Shown piece by piece: positions 1 through 12,578 of a DNA stretch of 64,000 nucleotides (position 1 is the first letter of the stretch; every line of letters starts with the position of its first letter). This DNA is from Turbatrix aceti (lineage: Eukaryota; Nematoda; Chromadorea; Rhabditida; Panagrolaimidae): NCBI GenBank assembly GCA_963969345.1, contig OZ017768.1, forward strand, positions 620,001-684,000, read 5' to 3'. The position numbers and the translations under genes were made by a program. Under the pieces are notes generated by a model. That model saw only the letters and a list, made by a program, of their open reading frames with translations. It was not told the DNA's origin and did not search any database.

Positions 1-1728
1 TCTATTTTTGGTTTTGGTTTTTTTTTTAATTTGGTCTGTTTTTCGGTTTCAAAATGTTTTTTTCATTTTTTTGCTAAAAGTTTTGTTAGCTTTTTTTGCA
101 AAAAAACCTTTTTTTTGTCCATTGTTTACACGTTCTGCATAATTTGAACGAATACAACGGAACTTGTACATGTGTTTTTTGCGGAACACTAAAGCACACT
201 CATTGCATTATGTTTTCAAAAGGTGTGCCTAAAAAATATTTATGCTGCTGTGATCTGCGATTTTTTTTCAATTTTTTGTCTGTTGAAGTCAACGTACGTC
301 TCTAATTCGACGAACTTTGCGTGCAATATCAAAAGATTTAGATAGTTATTTTTTGTTTTTACATTCTTTACCAGAATTTTTCCTTTGCTGTTAAAAACTG
401 CGCCTACTACATTTTTATGCGAGCCGTTTGTCTGCTAAGATATCCGTTTTTCTCCAAAAAATATTGTCTGAACATAGTTTCATCTGCCATGAAAAAAGTT
501 TTTCCAAAGATTAAAGATGTTTTTTGGGAGGCATAAATTAAAGACAATTATTATATATTCCATTTACGCAATATTTACCAGCCGGCCAGGCAAGACAGTC
601 TTTGGCAAACCAGTCAGCCATCTGGCGACAACTGCAAGTCATGCTCCTTTCCCGTTCGCATGCTTTCCTGCCTGCCTGGTAATGTTAGTGCTTTTTTCAT
701 GCATCAAAAAAGCCTTTTATATCCATGCTTGTTTTTTCTTCTTATTTTGTGCTTTTACGTAGTGAATGTTTTTTTTACATCCACGTGCTTCTTTTTTCTC
801 CTGCGGTTGCTAAATAAAGAACATGAACACGGGAGGGATAGAGGATCGAATTAATTTGTTGCCAAAGTGGTTTTCTTTTATAGTTTTAGGATTACGGTGT
901 ATTTTGCGATGATATAGAGATTTTTTCGATCAAAAAGTTTTTTTATGCAAAGCGCATTTAGAAAGACTAACTGAATAATTTTTTGTTAATTATTCAGTCA
1001 AAGGTCACATCCTTTTTATTAGTGTTATAAAAAATTCATTTTCCCTTGTTTTTACGCTACTTTCCTTTGTTTTTGTAAATTTTGCATGGAGTAACATTCA
1101 AGTTGTGACCTTATTTTGTTATAACATTTTCTTTTGGTTTGGTAGCCAAACTTTTTTTGTTCTGCGTTTTTGGAGCTTCCCAACACTAATGACTCATTTC
1201 CCGTACATTTTTCAACTCAAATTAATCCTTGATGTGTACTTATGTTTTTTCAGCTATTTATGAAGGCGTGACTTTTTTTCTGGATATCACGCTTGTTTTT
1301 CCTATAATTTTTTGTGCCAAATGCGCAATGTTTGCGGCTCAACGTGTTTCTTCGCGTCTTCGATCCTATTTTTAGACATTGTTCGCTTCCTGCTTGTTGT
1401 TTTCAAGCGTCGCGTCGTGTTTACATACACTTTTTTTGCGTGTTTCAAATTTTTTTGCTGCTGATTAATAATTTTTTCTTTACAGTATAAATCCGCGTGC
1501 AACGACCTATCAAACCAGTGCCTTGTTTAGGCAGTCTAGGATCATAGCTAGCAGATCAGGACTAGACCGGCACGTTGACGTGTAGCCTCACCGAATTCCA
1601 ACCCAAAAAAGGAGTAATTCAAGTGTAAACTTTTTTGGGGCGGAACATTTCATTGCTTGGCTATCAGTCACCAATCACGGAACAGCAATAGGTTAATTAG
1701 GACTAATTGGGCAATTGCTTGACGACAA
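1..1728. other. T-rich intergenic / 5' flank
   Basis: This stretch is made of T-runs and A/T-rich sequence with no open frame of coding character, no splice-bounded exon and no recognisable RNA gene. Its last 200 bases become less T-rich and probably hold the promoter and 5' UTR of the gene starting at 1729. Confidence 0.5.
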
Positions 1729-4700
1729 ATGCTGAGTCTCGACGCGAACGACGCAGTGGCTGTCTTCGGTCAAGCAGGAGGCTCTCGACAGGATACCGAA
1801 GTTGACGAACGCGAATCTCCGGTACAGAGAGGCAACATGCGTCAAGACGAAGAAATGGAGGTAAGCTAACCGACCCTTTTGAACAAAAAATAAAGAAAAA
1901 AATATATAATTTTTTAGGTCGGCTTAAACAAGAGTTATAATTTTTTCAATAAAAAACAAAAAATTATAATTTTTTAGGAAGAATTCGAAGGCGACATCCA
2001 AATCCCCCTCGCAGATCCCGACGAGCTGGACGACGACGTCATCGACGACGACCCGTCCTCAGCGTACCTCGAGCAACGCCTCGAAGAAATGCGTGCTCGC
2101 TCCCGCACGCTGTCCACCAAGCTGCGCGAAACTGTCGAACTCTTCAACCACGAGCGCCGCAAGTCGAACGGCGGTATCATACCCGGTCACTGTTCGCCCA
2201 ACAATCCTCCCGATGACGGCAGCATCGGCGCCACACCCCCACCGACTTCAGCTTCTTCATCGTCGAATTCCGCAGCCGCGGCGAAGAGAAATTTCTTTGC
2301 CAAAAATGGATCAAATGATTCAGCAATTTCTTCGTCGCACAATGGCAGCGAGTCACGTCGGGTCTCGCTGACTAGTCGGGCTGTGGCTTTTCTGTCTGAG
2401 ACTCCAAAGGAATTTCGACCGCGCCGTTCGACCATAACTAGCAAGGTCGGTTTGGATGGGACTATTGTGTTTTTTTACATAAAAACATTTTACTACAAGC
2501 TAAATTAATAGAAAATTTTTGAATGTGTTGAATTTTTAACCCCAAATTTTTTTCCACCCCGAATCCAACACAAGTTTCATAAAAAAGGTTTTATGTTTTT
2601 TTGCAAACAAAATAAGATCAAAAATAATAATAGGGGGAAATCAAGCGCAACCGCCGTTCTTGACGAAAGCGTCCATCTTGGCAAGCAGCTTCTTCTGGTC
2701 CGCTTCGAATTCGTCGAGCAGTTTCTTGGACCAGAATCGGTGAATGTGGTTGAGCTGGACTTTGACTTTGATCATCTCAAGTCGAACCTCGAGAGCATGA
2801 ATCTCCCGATCGAAGATGATGTCCAGTTTTTCGGGAATGGTCTTGGCGTTGGCGAGGCGCGTTTTCAACGTAGCAGACGCAGATGACGACGTCGAGGATG
2901 GCGAGTAGGAGGACGGCGTCTTGAAGGAAACCGTCGATTGGGACGAGAGGCTGGATACGGTCGAGGGCTTGCGAGTCACGGGAGCCATGGTGCAGAGCAA
3001 GTAGCAGGTAGTCGAAAAAGCGTAGTGAACTGTAAGTAGCTAGACAGAAGCTAATGATTGTATTCTGGATTATTGGCTTATATATCCAGGAAAAGTCATG
3101 GTGACTCTGGCTCCACCTTTGCCCTTCTGATTTTTCCAGACGGCATATGAGTGTTCAGGGTATGACATTTGATTAGTTGACACCTGCGGGATGCGCGGTG
3201 TTCCCAAGCCACCCACCGTTGCTTGCGCAGCGATGGTTCACACTTGCGCGCACGGCGACTGTCAAAGCATGCCGATTCCGTCTGCACCCTACTTTTTGGG
3301 ATACTGAGTTCTGCGAAAGCAACTTTCATGGCCCTTGAAACCATAGTATTTTCCCATACTTTTTTAGGTTGTTCGATAAACGTATACCGTTTTCCGTCAA
3401 TTTGAAATTCGTATTGCATACGACGCATTTAAAAAAATTACACAAATTGCATTGATGAAAACTTTTTTAAACGAACGATTGATACACTCTTTTTTTAACA
3501 TTATTGGCAAAACATTTTTGTGTTTTTACTTTCGATGATGATTTTCCGATTGAAAAGACTCGACCGTAACTTTCATGGCAATTGACTATAAAAATAACCA
3601 CATAATTGTAATTTACGATCAGTCTGAAAATTTATGATTCGTAAACCTACAATTCAGGCTACAAAAAAGGTCTTGTGCCTTATTTGTGCAGTAAAAACTA
3701 TTTTTTTTCTTCAAAAAGTATATTTTCCAGAATTGGATGACCTGTATAGTATCACTTCTACTCAACATTGATTTTTACTTGTTTGGTTGTTTGTCAGTTC
3801 AGTTGATCCAGAGTGTACGTAGGTAGGCAAACATGGTAGTAGGTGTGATTTTGTTGTTCCAAGTTGCGGTTACTACATCAAAAATCACTTACGTTAATGT
3901 TTGCCTCAAAAAGTTTGTTAGACAGGTTGTTGTAACGTCGGAGCTCTCTACTAAACATTTTCGAAATGCTCAGTTCCTGGTTTAAAAGCCGATTTGAGCC
4001 TTCAAAATGTTTTTCTTGTTTTGATGGTTGTATGAAGAACAAATCACCGGCATTTAAGTGCAAGGAAAGTTGCTTGACTTTTTTAAACTTTATTTTTGAT
4101 TTTTTCTTGTTTTTTTTGTGCGAATAATCCAAGTTTATTGACTGGGAAAAAGTGATTTCCAAAATTTAGCAGTTGATTTTAGAACAAAATGCAATCATTT
4201 TTTGACAAACCGATAACTTTTTTTTAGTATGAATATTTTTTTCTACCAATTTAACGTAAAAAAGAATTTCAATAAAAAAAATTTATTGTATAAAAGTATC
4301 ACACTAAAATTTTGGGGAAACGATGCAGATGTTGTAATAAGGTGAGCGCGACGTCGCTAACGTATGTATGTACACGATGTTTGTGTTGAAGTTCTATAGC
4401 TGCATGCATTGGATCAATATGCAAAGTTCAGAGGGAGTGCATATCTACTAGATTTGATTTTTTTTACTTCCGTAGAAAATTGATATCTTTTTGGTTTCAT
4501 TTTTTTCACAAAGTGACGTAAAATTTTTTTTTACCCAAAAATGTGACACGCATGGTTTTGTGATTTATTGCAGTGTGCTAGGACGTGTCTCGACAGCTGT
4601 GTTTGCATGAAGACGCTAGGTTTGACGAGACTTTTTTTACCTGTTCAAACCGTTTTGTGATTTGTAAAAACCGCTTGTTGTTGTTTTTTGTGCTGCCAAA

Positions 4701-7700
4701 AAGACGAACATTAAAATTTAGTTCACGCTGTACACAGCGTAGATTTTTACGATTTACAGGCGATAAATTTTTTCTCGTGAAAGGATGCCTAAAAATGTGA
4801 GTTTAGCGTGGGAGAGGAAAGAGAACTGAACTTTTTATGGTCGGTTGTGAATTTGAACTACTCTGTTTGGGTATTACAATCTTTTGCTCTTGTTTTGCCT
4901 GATCAGAGAACTGATGTGAGTAATTTTTAGCGTTAAAATATGTTTTTTGCTTACACTGTAAAAACGGGTGAAATATTTTTTTTTAAATTTTGTATCGTTA
5001 TTTTTTATAATAAAATTTTCACTTTTTTGCAGTCTAGCATAAAAAAAGACAATTTTGACAACGCTCGCGACCGAACATTTGTGCACATAAAACCATAATT
5101 ATCTGTCAATCTGTCCAGATTTTTGTGTAAGTATGAAATATCTGGCACGTAAAGGACGGGATTAGAGAGGAAGGGTAATAAGCGTTTTATTTCAGTTCTT
5201 CATTTCAAAACAAAGATTGTTTTTTTTGGTGAGCGTGGTTGTGCTTTTCAAATTTCCGTGTTGAATGATTTTTTTGAAAAACTTTGTTTAATATTTTATT
5301 TTGTCATTTGTGATAGGAAAAATTGTCGTTTATTAAGACCAGTGTTTCTCACTTGATTTTTGAATGATTTATCAATATTTCTATTGCTTGATCACACGAC
5401 AGCTGTTGGCTAGTTGTTTTTTATGAGATCCTATTAGATCGAGGATCACAAATAATATACTAATAGCATTGTTTTTTTTCGGTTTACGGATCGATGATTT
5501 TAAAAATGTGTGTTTTAAAGTTACGAACCTTTTTTTAAAGTTGTAAAGCACATTTTTAAAAGTTGCGATCTTTTATTTTTCCAAAATAGATTTAATTCTA
5601 ATCCCCGATAATTTTATTCCATACGTGTGTACCACTGTTTTTTCGACGCCAGAGGGGAGTTTGTTTTCACGTCAACAAGTATGCGCATGTTGTATCGTAT
5701 TTATAAATCAAAATTGGATTATCGAAAAATTTTGTTATGCATAATTTGTCAAAAAAGTAATAGTTGCACACTTTTTTATAACAGATTGACGGACTAGGGT
5801 TCAACTTGGTGTTTTTGTGCTAAAAATAAATCATTGGAACAAAAAAATTGAAACAAATTTTCAAAATTTTTTGCATGTTGAAATAAAAAGTTTTTACCTT
5901 TTTTTTATTTTCAGTGGCCAATGACGAATGCACGCCGAAACGTCGCACAGGCGGTAGCTGCAGCAGCGGCAGCGACGATGGCATCGCCTTCGTCGAGTCG
6001 TTATCCCTCCAATGGATCCGGGGATCCTGGAATGGTTACAACGGGTGAATCCAATGACTCGCAGTTTTGTGACGATGAATTTGACGAACTTATGCCTGTT
6101 GGCAATGCTCATCGCCGGCTATCGGCTCCCGAAAAGGCTCTTCTCAATGCGGTTGGTTTTTTTCTTTGCTTGGAGACGTCAAGAGGACTATAAGCAGACT
6201 TTAGATTTTTTTGTAAAAATGTTTTAATTAAAAAAAAATTGGACGATGTACTTTGATGTAAAAATGTTTTTGAAAATTTTAAAAATTAAAAAAAAAATTG
6301 GACACATTTTTTTGCAAAATCTGGATAAAAAATGAACCACTTCTTTATTTTTTGAAAATTGAATTAAAAAATCACCCCAAATTATTAAAAGAAAGTTTTC
6401 TTAATTATTTCTACAAAACTTATTTCAAGAAATCTTCCATCAAAAAATTGTATCAAATATCCGCAAGCACATTTAAGAAATGCCCTCAAATCTATAAAAC
6501 AAAATTTGCCTTTTATTTTGGCTCACGTGGCCAACCATTTCAAGGATCAGAGTGAATTGAATGTGTGACGAGTCACTCGGCGAAACAAAGCCCTGATTGA
6601 CAATTTTGTGCATCTTTTCCACCTTTTTTGATGTGAGTAAGGAAGGCTTTGACGTTCCTCTCTTTTTATGACCCACCGTTTAGTACAAACAAACACGTGA
6701 CTCTAATTTTTTTGTTGTTGTCGACGGAGGGGGAGGATGAAGCGGGGGGATTTGACGTGCAGCAAACAAGCATGTCTTTTTTGTCCTCTTTTTTTGCTGC
6801 CTGCTGTCCTGCACGCACATTGTTGTAGCATACGTACGGCAGATGTGATGACGTTGCGGGCAGCCGCTATTTTATTAGCTAGCCGGTTTTTTTGATCAAA
6901 TTAAGTGTTTTAACTCTGGATGGATTTTATTTGGGTTTGAATTGTGTTTTAATTAATTAGTTTTTTAGTGACAAAATTTTTTTGTAAGCCTTAAAAATAT
7001 TTTTATATGGACCATAAAACGTTTGTTTGTTAAATTTGGAAAAACATTATAGAGGTTTTAACCTCTTTTAAAATTGCTCAGATGACTGACTTTTTGTTTT
7101 GATGCTTACTTACACAGGCAAAAAATTTTTACCAAGTTCTACCGCGGTAGTCGTAAGTTTATCTCCGTAAAAATAACATCGAAAATATCGTGATAATCGG
7201 TAGTATTTTTCTCCCTAACTCTCTCGATTATCGCAATGTTTGCGATGCAATTTTTAACAAAGTAACCAGCGGTAAAACTTGGTAAAAAATTTTTGCTTGT
7301 GTATAGAAGCAATTATTTTTGACACAACCTTTTTGTTTTTTCACCTTTTTGCAAAGTAATAAATAATCGCTTTGAACGAAAAAAAAGAAAGCAGAGGTGC
7401 GTTTGAACCGATGGTCTAGCGAAAGTGCACGGATTAGATTTTTTTGCACGGATCTTTGTTTTATCGGGCTGGGCTTAATCGTGCTTTCTTAGATTTTGCC
7501 ACTGCGTTAGCGTAAATCAAATAATGATGCAGCTTTAAGGTATTTTTTGTGCCCCAAAATGTTTGTTGCTTGTTCATAATAAAGTGTCTATTTGGTGTGT
7601 AAAAAAATGTTTTTGAGGATTTTTTAACCATAAAAAAGGTTAAAGTCAATGTTAATAAACAAAAAAAAAGTAAAAATTAGCCGAATTATTTTTGTAGGAT

Positions 7701-10700
7701 GTAAAACGATAACGTTGACTGACTTCTTAAACGCAACTTTTTTATGTGTACACAGAGAAACTGTCACAGTTATTCAATTAATTCCTAATTTTTTTCTAAT
7801 GGCGGTTAGTGACTAACTTTTTTATTTATTTTCATCTTTTTCTTGATTTGCTTTGGATTCTATCAGACGCTGGGTTATAATTGTTGCCTATAGTACTGCA
7901 TAAAAACAAAAAAAAATTATCTTACAGATTTTTTTTTATTAAAATTTGATTTCTATAATAAAATTTTTTTTACAACACTGCAAAATAATAAAAATAAAAT
8001 ATTAGGTCACAATCGAAGTTTTGTTTTTTCGCGACTTGCCAAACATCTCAACTTTCATTTTTTGTGCAAAAAAAAATCGGATATTATGCATATGGGATGA
8101 CATCTACCCCATTCTATGATCTCCGACCTGTTAGTAAATAGTTTCTGACTTATACTTATTTAGTTATTTTTTGACAACGTTAGCAATTTTTAGCATGTTT
8201 GTGTACGAAAATAGGCCACTGCTCAGAATTGCATGATAATCTATGCATCCATCTATCACTGTGCTCTTATGTTAATCCCTCTCTCTGCACGAGCTGTTGG
8301 ATGGCCTGTCTATCAGATGCGACATTACACCCCTGTACTTAACGAAAAATTTGTTTTTTAGAAAGTGGTAATTACAAATTAAATGTGGCTGTTATTTTGT
8401 TGCAAGTAATTGTAGGTGACGAATGGCTCGTGGTGGGGTTGGACAGTAGTGCTTTGAAGCTTGTAGTCCGTAGCGGAACCGTTCCTGCCGATCCGACGAC
8501 CTTTGCTTTTTAAAGAAAATTAATATAAAAAAATATAATAGAAAAATTGAAAAGGTTTTTTTTTTAATTTTTTTGAAGAGTGCTTTGCTTTTTCGTTTTT
8601 TCTCGCCGAACGAAAAACTAACATGTGCCACTACGTGCCTGGATATCTCCGTAGAGTCATCAGAGTAGTGAGGTGTCATGTCACGATGCTTGAACCCTTC
8701 TCCTTTGTATCATCTGCAGCTGTGGGGGAGGAGTATTTGCCTGCTTGTGTGTCAAAACAAATTACTGGTTTTAATTTGATTTATTTAAATAAATCGTGTT
8801 GAACAATTTTTTTGTTGTAAAAAATTTTACATCTTATAAAAATGATTTGGCCAATTTCGACCTCTTTTATACTTACAAAATATTTTTTTTAGTTTTGAAG
8901 CAATTTTCCCTATTTTCGCTATTTTTTTACAAAAAGTAAAAAATTTGTCATTTGTTTCGTTTTCGAGTTCTGGACAGATGGTCGTCCTTTGTTATTTTTC
9001 CAAGAGGTCGTTTGCGGTTCTTTGTCGAGGGAGTTTACAACGTTCAGCGAAGCAAAGTGTCATTTACACTTGTTTTTGCGTGCTGTGAATTTGTTTGCAG
9101 AATTTTGTGTTTTTGTGAATTTAGACGGAAGCGAGATTATTTTGATCCAAAAAATTCGTCATAAAAAATTGTGATCATTGAATAGCGCGGAGTCAAATTT
9201 ATGTATTTTCATGAATGTTTCACTGCCGATGGCACCCTAAAAACATTTTGGCATGACATTGGCTGAAAACCGGAAAAAACGGAAAGAGCAATGACCAAGC
9301 GCGACCGACCACGTGCACGCACTTGCCGCTTGCGTTTGGCTCTCTCTTGCAACTGACTTTCTTTCTTCTTTTTTTGCATTTTTTGGCATTGGATGATGGT
9401 GTTTTTGTCCCAAACAACCAAACATCACCCATCATCCATCTCGCTCGGCTACGAGGAGGGAGAAAATAGTGTTGTTTTGGGAAAAAATGGAAAAATGTTC
9501 GGAGCACAATAACGGAACAATGCCGGCAAATATCAAGCCAAAGAGACACTTTTTATCGGTGGATGTTTATGCGCTGACTGATGTGAGTGAATGCCTGCTC
9601 GCTCTTTTCATAGTGACTGAATTTTAAGGAATAACGGCAGCTGATTAGGAGAAGAACTGTGACTACGTGTTGTAGATAAAGTGGATATAGAATATTTTGG
9701 CACGAGGCTTTCTTACCGTTTTAGGACAAGTAGAGCTGTTTTTTAGGTCCTTAAAGATTCTAAAATTTGATATTAAATATTTTTCTGTATGCGTTTTATA
9801 AATTTTAGGTTAAACACAAATTAGTTTAACAAAAGAAGATACGCTTTTTTAGGTGAACGTTACTTTTTTTACCCAGACGTTACACTTTCAGTTAATTTAA
9901 CGGTAATTTTGTTCAAAAGGCTGATTGCTTTTTTGGCACAAAAATTTTACCTTGAGGGTCGATGGCTGAAATAACAATTTTTTCATAATTTTTTTTACCA
10001 CTATTTGACTTGTTTTATGAGTGAGTTTGTATGCCCACTAAGCTTATTGTTGCACTAAATATGTATGTATTTGATACCTTGCCAACACATACACATGTAT
10101 GCGTGCCAATCGCGTGATGTTTTTACTCACGTGAACATAATGTATAGCGCAAACAAAGTTAATCTAGGACACCGCGAGAACCGACTTACAACCACAAGAT
10201 TCTTCTACAGTTACAGCGGCCACAATTTTGTCATCAAAAGCTTTGCCCTATTTGTTGTTGGGTCGCCAATAAAAAAAATATACCAACCTCTGGAATGTAA
10301 AGAAATTAAAAAAAAATGAAGCCACCTCATAGCCTGGACGCTGCAGGTCCTCTTGACTTCCAAAGCTCAAGGCTGACCAAAATTAAACTCAAATCTATGA
10401 TTTCTTTGCAGGATTTTGCTATCCTGAAACAAAAAGATCGAGAACTCAGAATTGTTGGTGCATTCCGTAAGTTTTTGATATTTTTGGGGATAGTTTGTAT
10501 AAAATTTGTTTTTCAGTTTATTTGAATTTTTTAAAATAATTTTTTTTTATATTATAGAAACCGATTTTTAAAAGTTAAAACGTTCAAAAATCTGTATTAA
10601 TTTTTGATCGCTTCTAGGTCGAACAGATGACCCATTCAAGCAGTACATGCAATCTGTGACCTGCTACGACGTCGCTCCACGCAGCAATGCCGTCTGCGTC

Positions 10701-12578
10701 ATCGACTCGTCTCTACCTGCTCAGAAAGCCGTCGTTGCGTACTGTAGTACCGGCATGGCCGCAGCACTCATACTCAACGTTCGAAATGATGGTTTGTTTC
10801 CGGAAAAAATATAAACATTTTTCTTTAAAAAAAATTTTACGTTTTCCTTAAAAAAAATTGCATTAAAAGAATAAAATTTAATATTTTTAAAATTAAAATT
10901 GTAAAATATAATTACTGTATCAAAAAACGTTAATTTTTATTTATGAACGTAAATATTTTTTATTTTGAAAAAACTTTTCTTCCATTTTTTCAAAAAATTT
11001 ATATTAAAGAAAAATTTCTTTAATATACAAATTTTTTATTCGTATTCTGGACATTTTCTAATACTCCCTCAGTCGATTCAGAAACCTACGACATCCTAAC
11101 GGTAACGGATTGTCTACACATCTTCCGCACGGCAACTCGGGATGACTCGGTGCCGACGATGTCCCTCAAAGACTACTATGCAAAATACATTCCTGGCAAG
11201 CGGGTCGCAATCTCAGCTTCCTATACCGAATCCCTCTGGGACATCGCAAAGTTGTTCAAGATCAACCGGGTCCATCGCATACCTGTCATCCAAGATGACA
11301 GTGAACGCTTTCCGGGACGCATGCCTTCGCTCATGTATTTCCTGACTCTTCGACGAATCTTCACCGATGTCTTTTTCAAACTCATCCGTGAAAGGAGCAT
11401 TCCTGCGACTTCCTGGCTCATGCAACCGTTGTCGAGTGCTAGGATTGGCACTTGGAATGACGATGTGCCGACTGTGAGTTTATTTTTTTTCTTAAAAAAA
11501 TATTGAATAGAATAATTAGATTAAGAAATTAATTAACAACAATTTTTGAAAAAAATTAAAATGAAGAAATTTACATTTTCAGGCACCCGAAGTCTCGACC
11601 CTTGGTGACGTCATCAACATTCTCCTGGACCGTGAAACCTCCTGCATCGCGCTGACCAACGAAGACGGCTGGGTCAGTGGTATCCTGACCAAGTCGGATA
11701 TCATGTGCACGATTGCTGAAAACAAGGATCAACCTTTCACCCAGACGCTCCAAATCCCAGCCATCCAAATGGTCACTCCGACGTGCCTTGACTTTCTCGT
11801 ATCCGCAGAGTGCACGGTTGAACTAGCGATGATCACCCTGGTTTCGTCCCATATGCCGAGCCTCTTTGTCGTCGACAACGCTGGCGAACGCGTCCGCGCT
11901 GTTGTCTCGTACGAAGACATCATGGACTACATTATTGACAACATTGAGCGTAGAGGATCGTCGTCGATTAGTCCAAATGCAAGCGATCAGTCTATGATCT
12001 CGAATCGGTCGTCGGAGGACTCGACTTCGGCTGCATCGTCGTCTGGGTGAGCTGGAGGAGGGAGAGAGGGGACTCTGGAATGCTTGCTCGCTTGTGCTTG
12101 ATGGATTTAAAAAAAGGTGTTTAGATTTTTTAGTAAATTTTTTCTCCAAATTTAAACACCATAAATTTTTAGAATGCAAATTTCACAATTTTGTTGGTCA
12201 AAATTTTTTTACTAAACAATCAAAATTTTTCAAACTTTGAAACAAAATTTTTTTGAAAAATACTTTTTTTAGTTTTACAACGAAATTCTAAGGTTTTTAA
12301 AGTAACCATTTTTTCTCGAGTTTTTTTTTAGTTAGATTTTTGATATTTTTCCATTTTTCTGAACTTGAATAATTTTGGGTTTTTTTTACAAAACAATGCG
12401 AACTTGCCGTAACGCTTGACATTGCTTTTTCTCATTTCTTCATTTTTTAAACAGTGATCCAACGACTCCGGCTTCAGTTGCACTTGAAAACAACAACGCA
12501 ACAAGCAGCAGCATTCCTCGCCCATTTTCGGGCTATCCTATGCACTCACTCGCAACAAATACCGATCTGTTTGCCTGA
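1729..12578 (+). CDS. AMP-activated protein kinase gamma subunit (four CBS domains), long form
   Basis: Regulatory gamma subunit of the cytosolic energy sensor AMPK, which binds adenine nucleotides. Exons by eye: 1729-1860, 1978-2445, 5915-6151, 10412-10466, 10618-10791, 11073-11473, 11583-12046, 12455-12578; phases agree and give about 684 aa. The first three exons encode an acidic, then Ser/Ala-rich N-terminal extension, as in long gamma isoforms. The core follows FAILKQKDRE with four CBS repeats: CBS1 (CYDVAPRSN to VTDCLHIF), CBS2 (RVHRIPVI), CBS3 (LGDVINILLD to TKSDIM), CBS4 (SAECTVELAM to SYEDIMDY). Ribose-type Asp residues are kept in CBS1, 3 and 4. The His-Arg pair is kept only in CBS2; CBS1 reads GMAAAL and CBS4 HMPSLF. 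The last exon adds a Ser/Thr/Asn-rich tail; without its splice the frame stops at 12050. AATAAA lies at 13315. Joining the 5' exons to the core across introns of 3.5 and 4.3 kb is inferred. Confidence 0.82.
2641..2988 (-). CDS. Small nested gene: Ser-rich N-terminus and predicted coiled coil
   Basis: Single-exon frame of 115 aa inside the first large AMPK gamma intron, on the opposite strand. The start is the ATG at 2988 (MAPVTRKPST). Residues 1-45 are Ser/Thr/Pro-rich. Residues 46-110 are charged and heptad-like (KTRLANAKTIPEKLDIIFDR, then LDEFEADQKKLLAKMDAF), so an alpha-helical coiled coil is likely. Base composition is GC-richer than the surrounding intron, which supports coding. A TATATAA box lies about 90 bases upstream of the ATG. 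I do not recognise the family; small coiled-coil subunits of trafficking or kinetochore complexes can look like this, but nothing here decides it. Lack of introns could mean a retrogene. Confidence 0.6.
   Translation of the reverse strand: MAPVTRKPSTVSSLSSQSTVSFKTPSSYSPSSTSSSASATLKTRLANAKTIPEKLDIIFDREIHALEVRLEMIKVKVQLNHIHRFWSKKLLDEFEADQKKLLAKMDAFVKNGGCA
3078..3084 (-). promoter_or_regulatory. TATA box of the nested gene
   Basis: On the minus strand the sequence reads GGATATATAAGCC. With initiation about 30 bases further on, the 5' UTR would be near 60 bases before the ATG at 2988. Confidence 0.45.
3096..3428 (-). CDS. Uncertain ORF, 110 aa, basic
   Basis: Open frame starting MRRMQYEFQIDGK with an unusually GC-rich and Arg/Lys-rich second half. 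It ends next to the TATA box of the nested gene. No domain is recognised. It may be a remnant of a mobile element or a chance frame in a GC-richer island; there are no splice-bounded partners. Confidence 0.2.
   Translation of the reverse strand: MRRMQYEFQIDGKRYTFIEQPKKVWENTMVSRAMKVAFAELSIPKSRVQTESACFDSRRARKCEPSLRKQRWVAWEHRASRRCQLIKCHTLNTHMPSGKIRRAKVEPESP
6152..10411. other. Second long intron of the AMPK gamma gene
   Basis: About 4.3 kb, A/T-rich with many T-runs. The only parts that stand out are the alternative first exon at 9487-9582 with its GC-richer upstream island (about 9280-9480). No repeat family seen elsewhere in the window was found here. Confidence 0.45.
9487..9582 (+). CDS. Alternative first coding exon of the AMPK gamma gene
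   Basis: An ATG at 9487 opens a 32-codon frame (starting MEKCSEHNNG, ending VYALTD) that runs exactly to a GTGAGT donor at 9583. The phase is 0, matching the exon at 10412, so splicing gives a short form of about 437 aa that lacks the long Ser-rich N-terminus. The 200 bases upstream are clearly less AT-rich than the rest of the intron, as expected of a second promoter. AMPK gamma genes in other animals also use several 5' exons. A further possible start at 10319 reads unspliced into the exon at 10412 but looks less convincing. Confidence 0.55.

Larger units (their letters stand above)
2446..5914. other. Long intron of the AMPK gamma gene
   Basis: Apart from the nested minus-strand gene at 2641-2988 and the minus-strand ORF at 3096-3428, this intron is A/T-rich with T-runs. 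I see no conserved exon, RNA gene or repeat copy in it. Confidence 0.45.

Noticed and set aside
9220..9549. 109-aa minus-strand ORF in the AMPK gamma intron
   Set aside because: Lies over the GC-richer island and the alternative first exon; no domain, and the plus strand gives a phase-matched splice donor.
10316..10411. Second alternative first exon (MKPPHSLDAA) reading directly into the core exon
   Set aside because: Frame is open by chance in one case out of three, and the stretch includes the intron's acceptor tract (TTTCTTTGCAG); kept only as a remark.
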